A stretch of DNA of 64,000 nucleotides from contig NZ_JABFDM010000002.1 of assembly GCF_013178945.1 (NCBI RefSeq), positions 620,001-684,000 of the forward strand, written 5' to 3'. The notes under the pieces are model-generated. The model did not search any database. It worked only from the letters and a program-made list of their open reading frames with translations, and was not told the origin of the DNA. The stretch is from Bradyrhizobium aeschynomenes. Its GTDB lineage: Bacteria; Pseudomonadota; Alphaproteobacteria; Rhizobiales; Xanthobacteraceae. This document shows, piece by piece, positions 60,306-64,000 of this stretch. Within the stretch, counting starts at the first letter, position 1, and each line of letters begins with the position of its first letter. The translations under genes were made by a program, and so were the position numbers.

Positions 60306-61196
60306 CTACGTGCTCTGGCCGGCCTTATCCTGCGTCTTGGTGTCGAAATCGCCGGCGTCGTGGCGCTCGTGGAGCTGGCTCTTGGGATCGCCGGAGACGC
60401 GGTTGACCATGCGGCCGCGCTTCACGGGGACACGTTGCGCGATCTGGTCGGTCCAGCGCTGCACGTTCTTGTAGTCCTGCACCGAGAGGAACTCGCCGCC
60501 TTCGTACAGCAGACCCTTGGCAAGCGCGCCGTACCACGGCCACACCGCGATGTCGGCGATGGTGTAGTCGGGGCCGGCGAGATACTCGCTGTCGGCAAGA
60601 CGGCGATCGAGCACGTCGAGCTGGCGCTTCACCTCCATCGCGAAACGGTCGATGGCGTATTCGATCTTGGTCGGCGCATAGGCATAGAAGTGGCCGAAGC
60701 CGCCGCCGAGATAGGGCGCAGCGCCCATCTGCCAGAACAGCCAGGACAGGCATTCGGCGCGCTTGGCCGGCTCGGTCGGCAGCAAGGCGCCAAACTTCTC
60801 GGCGAGATAGACCAGGATCGCGCCGGACTCGAACACGCGGATCGGCTCCGGTCCGCTGCGGTCCAAGAGCGCCGGGATCTTCGAGTTCGGATTGATCGCC
60901 ACGAATCCGGAGCCGAACTGGTCGCCCTCGCCGATGCGGATCAGCCATGCGTCGTACTCGGCGCCGGCGTGACCGAGCGCCAGCAGCTCCTCCAGCATCA
61001 CGGTAACCTTCACGCCGTTGGGCGTTCCCAGCGAATAGAGCTGCAAGGGATGACGGCCGACAGGCAATTCCTTGTCATGCGTGGGACCTGCGATCGGCCG
61101 GTTGATATTGGCGAAGCGACCGCCGCTGGCCTTGTTCCAGGTCCAGACCTTGGGCGGGACGTAGCTGTTCTGTTCGGACACGAGAAACTCCGGCAT
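60306..61196 (-). CDS. yghU: YghU-type glutathione S-transferase (disulfide-bond oxidoreductase)
   Basis: 296 residues from ATG 61196. An N-terminal extension (VSEQNSYVPPKVWTWNKASG) characteristic of YghU precedes the thioredoxin-like domain (QLYSLGTPNGVKVTVMLEEL, NPNSKIPALLD, VFESGAILVYLAEKFG). The helical C-domain carries GGGFGHFYAYAPTKIEYAID and YTIADIAVWPWYG. YghU relatives bind two glutathiones and reduce disulfides or organic peroxides. The true start is set by that extension; a longer upstream frame to 61403 is low complexity. It is convergent with the flavin reductase gene. Confidence 0.92.
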   Translation of the reverse strand: MPEFLVSEQNSYVPPKVWTWNKASGGRFANINRPIAGPTHDKELPVGRHPLQLYSLGTPNGVKVTVMLEELLALGHAGAEYDAWLIRIGEGDQFGSGFVAINPNSKIPALLDRSGPEPIRVFESGAILVYLAEKFGALLPTEPAKRAECLSWLFWQMGAAPYLGGGFGHFYAYAPTKIEYAIDRFAMEVKRQLDVLDRRLADSEYLAGPDYTIADIAVWPWYGALAKGLLYEGGEFLSVQDYKNVQRWTDQIAQRVPVKRGRMVNRVSGDPKSQLHERHDAGDFDTKTQDKAGQST

Positions 61197-61362
61197 GAGC
61201 GGCAAGGGAATGAAGGTTCTAGGCGCATATGCCGTGAAGCGGAAGCCATGCCGCGCGCGGGCGCCATCCGCATTTTCTGCATTGCGCGGTCGAACCTGCG
61301 ATGACAGAACGGAGACAAGACAACAATGACGGTCCGTGGCGGGCCGGCCTCTGGAAACGCCG

Positions 61363-62874
61363 ATGACTGCAAGTGCCCTGCCCCCGGACCGCATTCCCGT
61401 CATCGTCGGCGTGGGCGAGATCGTCGATCGCCCGAAGGAGATCCGCGACGGCCTCGAGCCGCTGGCGCTGCTCGAACAGGCGATCCGCCGCGCGGAAAAC
61501 GACGCCGGCGCCAGGCTGATTCACGACGCCGGCTCGCTCGACGTCGTCAACTTCCTGAGCTGGCGCTATCGCGATCCGGAGCGGCTGCTCGCGCAGCGGC
61601 TCGGCATCAGCCCGTCGCATTGTCACTACGGGCCGGTCGGCGGCGAGAGCCCGATCCGGTTCCTGCACGAGGCAGCCCTGCGCATCGCGCGCGGCGAATG
61701 CCAGGTTGCCGTGGTCTGCGGCGCGGAGGCGCAGTCCACCGCAACCAAGGCCGAGCGCGCGGGCGTACAGCTGCCATGGACTCCATTCGCCCATGACGTC
61801 GAGGAGCCGAAGCGCGGCGCCGCGTTCCAGAAGCCGCTCGCGGTGAAGCTCGGCGTGTTTCGCCCGGTCTCGGTCTATCCGTTCTACGAGGTCGCGAGCG
61901 CCGCCAGATGGGGCCAGACGCCGCGGCAGGCGCTCGCCGAATCCGGCGAGCTGTGGTCGCGCTTCTCGGCGGTCGCGGCCTACAATCCGAATGCCTGGCT
62001 GAAGCGGCACTTTGCGCCCGAGGAGATCACGACGGCGTCGGTGGACAACCGCCCGATCGCCTGGCCCTACACCAAGCTGATGGTGGCCAATCCCATGGTC
62101 AACATGGGCGCGGCGCTGATCCTCACCAGCCTTGCGAAGGCCCGCGCCGCCGGCATTGCCGACAACCGGATGATCTATCCGCTCGGCGGCGCGTCGGCCG
62201 AGGATCCGCGGGACTATCTCACTCGTGATCAGTTCGCCGAGAGCCATCCGCAGAACGCGGTGCTGCAGGCGGCGATGAACCTGGTCGGCGGCACAGGCGC
62301 GGCGTTCGACGTCATCGAGCTCTACAGCTGCTTTCCCTGCGTGCCGAAGATGGCGCGGCGAACCCTCGGACTCGGCGCCGACGTCGAGCCGACCGTCACC
62401 GGCGGCCTGACCTTCTTCGGCGCGCCGCTCAACACCTACATGACCCACGCCGCCTGCGCGATGGTGCGGCGGCTCCGCGGCGGCGCCAGGCGCGGCCTGC
62501 TGTACGGCCAGGGCGGCTTCGTCACCAAGCATCATGCACTGGTGATCTCGCGCGAGCCGCCCTCGTCGCTGTCGCAGGAGGTGAGCGTGCAGGCGGAGGC
62601 CGATCGTCACCGCAGCGCCGCGCCGGAGTTCGTCAGCGAGGCTGGCGGCAACGCCAAGGTCGAGAGCTTCACCGCGCTTCATGGTCGCAACGGCGAGGTC
62701 GAGCATGGCGTGGTGATGTTACGCACGGAGCAGGACAAGCGCACGCTCGCGCGCGTATCGGCACAGGACGAGGCGACGCTCGTGCGGCTGATGGATCTGG
62801 ACAGAACGCCCGTCGGCACGGTCGGCACCATCACCATGGCTGCCGATGGCGTCCCGCAGTGGCGCGCGAATTAG
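61363..62874 (+). CDS. Thiolase-like protein (annotated 'acetyl-CoA acetyltransferase' type) without the usual nucleophilic Cys
   Basis: 503 residues. The first half carries PVIVGVGEIVDRPKEI, then HCHYGPVGGESPIRFLHEAA where classical thiolases have 'CxSG': no cysteine is at the nucleophile elbow (GGES). The second half has DVIELYSCFPCVPKMARRTL, GGLTFFGAPLNTYMTHAACA and a C-terminal OB-like extension. It belongs to the SCP2/thiolase-like subfamily; members often lack the Cys and may act in retro-Claisen or ligand-carrier roles. ATG 61363 is chosen. It is divergent from the glutathione transferase gene across 166 bases. Confidence 0.85.
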   Translation: MTASALPPDRIPVIVGVGEIVDRPKEIRDGLEPLALLEQAIRRAENDAGARLIHDAGSLDVVNFLSWRYRDPERLLAQRLGISPSHCHYGPVGGESPIRFLHEAALRIARGECQVAVVCGAEAQSTATKAERAGVQLPWTPFAHDVEEPKRGAAFQKPLAVKLGVFRPVSVYPFYEVASAARWGQTPRQALAESGELWSRFSAVAAYNPNAWLKRHFAPEEITTASVDNRPIAWPYTKLMVANPMVNMGAALILTSLAKARAAGIADNRMIYPLGGASAEDPRDYLTRDQFAESHPQNAVLQAAMNLVGGTGAAFDVIELYSCFPCVPKMARRTLGLGADVEPTVTGGLTFFGAPLNTYMTHAACAMVRRLRGGARRGLLYGQGGFVTKHHALVISREPPSSLSQEVSVQAEADRHRSAAPEFVSEAGGNAKVESFTALHGRNGEVEHGVVMLRTEQDKRTLARVSAQDEATLVRLMDLDRTPVGTVGTITMAADGVPQWRAN

Positions 62875-62907
62875 CACCGCCTCCGTCATCCGCCGTCAGA
62901 TTGCAGT

Positions 62908-63246
62908 TCACACCTCCCGCGCCTCGCGCTGCCAGCGAGCGTAAGCCGTGTCCCAATCGGGTTCGGTATCAGCTGCAAAACCGAGCGTCCTGCCGCCGCC
63001 GAGATCGCGGAAGCCGAGCATGGCGCGACGATGCGCGCCGCTTCTCACATAGGCGCGCATGCTGGCCTCGTCGGTCCAGACCGTCAGCGTGTGATAGACG
63101 CCATCGACCGGGCGCAGCACGACACCCAGATTGCCGGGCGCGCTGCGCGCCTGCCGCACGGCACGCAGCGTGTGCCACCAGAACCGCGCCAGGCGCAGCA
63201 GCCCGCGGTGTGGACGGAAGCCGGTGACGGAGACATAGACGCCCAT
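62908..63246 (-). CDS. Small antibiotic-biosynthesis-monooxygenase-like (dimeric alpha/beta barrel) protein
   Basis: 112 residues, starting ATG 63246. Sequence features are FWWHTLRAVRQARSAPGNLG, YHTLTVWTDEASMRAYVRSG and AHRRAMLGFRDLGGGRTLGF. The 'W.(D/E)E.AM..Y..SG.H' pattern matches small ABM/DUF3291-like ferredoxin-fold proteins, which oxidise quinone-like substrates or bind heme. No catalytic residues can be assigned. It overlaps nothing and is convergent with the thiolase-like gene (34-base gap). The family assignment is tentative. Confidence 0.72.
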   Translation of the reverse strand: MGVYVSVTGFRPHRGLLRLARFWWHTLRAVRQARSAPGNLGVVLRPVDGVYHTLTVWTDEASMRAYVRSGAHRRAMLGFRDLGGGRTLGFAADTEPDWDTAYARWQREAREV

Positions 63247-63362
63247 CGCGCGCTCCTGGATCGCGAGCCGCCGCGCAGCTCGATCTGTCCGGGCGGCGTG
63301 TCATGGACCAAACGATGCTCGGCGCGGATTGGATGCCTCGGCCTGGTCAGCAGCGCGCCGGC

Positions 63363-64000
63363 TCAGCGCCGCGCGGCAGCCGGAGCGGATCTCGGCGCCG
63401 CGTCGGCGGGCAACGCGCCGGTCGTCTCGGGGCCGGGCTGCCGCGGATCGCTGTCGCCGGCGAGTTGCTGGTCGCGCCGACGCGCGAGCGCATCGTTGCG
63501 GCGAGCCACGGCGGTCGCAAGCTCCGGGTTCAGCTTCAGGGCCTGGTTGAAATCGGCGAGCGCACGATCGTAGCGCCCCTTGGCGAGCCAGACCGCGCCG
63601 CGGTCGCTATACAACTCGGCGTCGCTGAAGCTCATGCGCACGGCCCGATCGAGATCCACCAGCGCCTCATCGAGCTCGCCCGTCCGCTGCAGCGCCAGCG
63701 CGCGATCGTGAAGCAGCGCCGGATTGTTCGGATCGAGCCGGATCGCCCGCTCATAGTCGGCCACGGCGCGGTCCCACCGCCCCCTGCGGCCAAGGTCCCT
63801 GGCGCGATAGCGGTAGAGGTCGGCATTTCGCGGTGCGAGCCGGATTGCCTCGTCCAAATCGGCAATGGCGCCGTCGAGATCACCTTGCTGGCTGCGCTCC
63901 AGCCCGCGCCTGACGAAGCCTGCGGCAGTGGTCGGAGACGCCGGCAAGACCCGCTCTTCTGAGGTGGCCTCCGTTGCCGGCGCCGGCGCCGGCGCCGGGC
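63363..64000 (-). CDS. TPR-repeat protein, C-terminal fragment (5' end beyond window)
   Basis: Minus-strand frame open from the window edge (64000) to the stop at 63363; about 212 residues are visible and no start is reached. It enters through an alanine/proline alternating tract (PAPAPAPATEATSEER), then at least four TPR units of 34 residues: GDLDGAIADLDEAIRLAPRN, WDRAVADYERAIRLDPNNPA, GELDEALVDLDRAVRMSFSD and GRYDRALADFNQALKLNPEL. The tail RSAPAAARR is low complexity. It is probably a periplasmic or membrane-linked protein-protein interaction scaffold. A TTG at 63947 could be called a start, but the open frame continues upstream. Confidence 0.85.
   Translation of the reverse strand, partial: PAPAPAPATEATSEERVLPASPTTAAGFVRRGLERSQQGDLDGAIADLDEAIRLAPRNADLYRYRARDLGRRGRWDRAVADYERAIRLDPNNPALLHDRALALQRTGELDEALVDLDRAVRMSFSDAELYSDRGAVWLAKGRYDRALADFNQALKLNPELATAVARRNDALARRRDQQLAGDSDPRQPGPETTGALPADAAPRSAPAAARR

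Noticed and set aside
1..64000. CRISPR array, tRNA, rRNA, IS element or prophage
   Set aside because: No regularly spaced identical repeats, no cloverleaf-like sequence, and no transposase, integrase or phage structural gene was seen. The repeats found are palindromic dispersed elements.

Overview
The window is high-GC, gene-dense DNA that reads as the chromosome of an alphaproteobacterium, most likely Bradyrhizobium or a close relative in the Nitrobacteraceae. The grounds are codon usage, a hopanoid-methylase-type radical SAM protein, an ECF sigma/ChrR pair, many acyl-CoA catabolic genes, and at least eight families of short palindromic or modular intergenic repeats of the kind common in that genus. 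I saw no tRNA, rRNA, CRISPR array, transposase, integrase or phage gene. This is a core or long-resident region rather than a mobile island.

Layout. 1-5.1 kb: start of an RND/MMPL exporter (cut by the window edge), an HpnP-like cobalamin radical SAM enzyme, a methyl-accepting chemotaxis protein and GTP cyclohydrolase I. 5.2-10.2 kb: a stress block with an ECF sigma factor, its ChrR-type zinc/cupin anti-sigma factor, a second ECF sigma factor, an iron-sulfur photolyase and a NhaD-type antiporter. 10.2-14.4 kb: a secreted sorbosone/glucose dehydrogenase-like propeller fused to cytochrome c, an SMP-30-like propeller, and a divergent signal-peptidase-like membrane protein that lacks the expected catalytic lysine. 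14.9-22.1 kb: a minus-strand operon of a transglutaminase-DUF2126 protein, a circularly permuted ATP-grasp/alpha-E fusion and a second transglutaminase, followed by a small secreted protein. This widespread but functionally unresolved peptide-ligase system is the best candidate in the window for undescribed biology.

22.5-32.7 kb: a small lysine-rich DNA-binding-like protein, then a catabolic island around an HpaR-type MarR regulator. To the right are hpaH, hpaF, hpaE, a FAH-family hydrolase and a ThDP enzyme, tightly spaced. To the left are an Ldh-family dehydrogenase, an HpcH/HpaI aldolase and a UxaA-family dehydratase. A perfect palindrome TTAACATGTTAA lies in the regulator/hpaH gap. The ring-hydroxylating and ring-cleaving genes (hpaBC, hpaD) are absent. 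32.7-36.4 kb: an MFS transporter, AlkB, a second 2OG-Fe(II) oxygenase and a degenerate GT51-like membrane protein.

36.6-57.9 kb: acyl-CoA and amide metabolism (amidase, a stand-alone AtuA C-terminal-like domain, DUF35 plus thiolase-like pair, three SDRs, two acyl-CoA ligases, three crotonases, an acyl-CoA dehydrogenase, and an APH kinase-like/DUF6285 pair). PEP carboxylase sits beside a 1.4-kb repeat-filled gap. Read together, ligase, dehydrogenase, hydratases, dehydrogenases and thiolase form a beta-oxidation-like toolkit for an unidentified branched, cyclic or unsaturated acid. 58-64 kb: an alpha/beta hydrolase, a small secreted repeat protein, a flavin reductase-like protein, a YghU-type glutathione transferase, a thiolase-like protein lacking an obvious nucleophilic cysteine, a small ABM-like protein and a TPR protein cut by the window edge.

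Functional calls rest on motif reading and remembered family features, with no database search. Start sites were chosen from initiation codon, Shine-Dalgarno-like sequence and where family homology begins.
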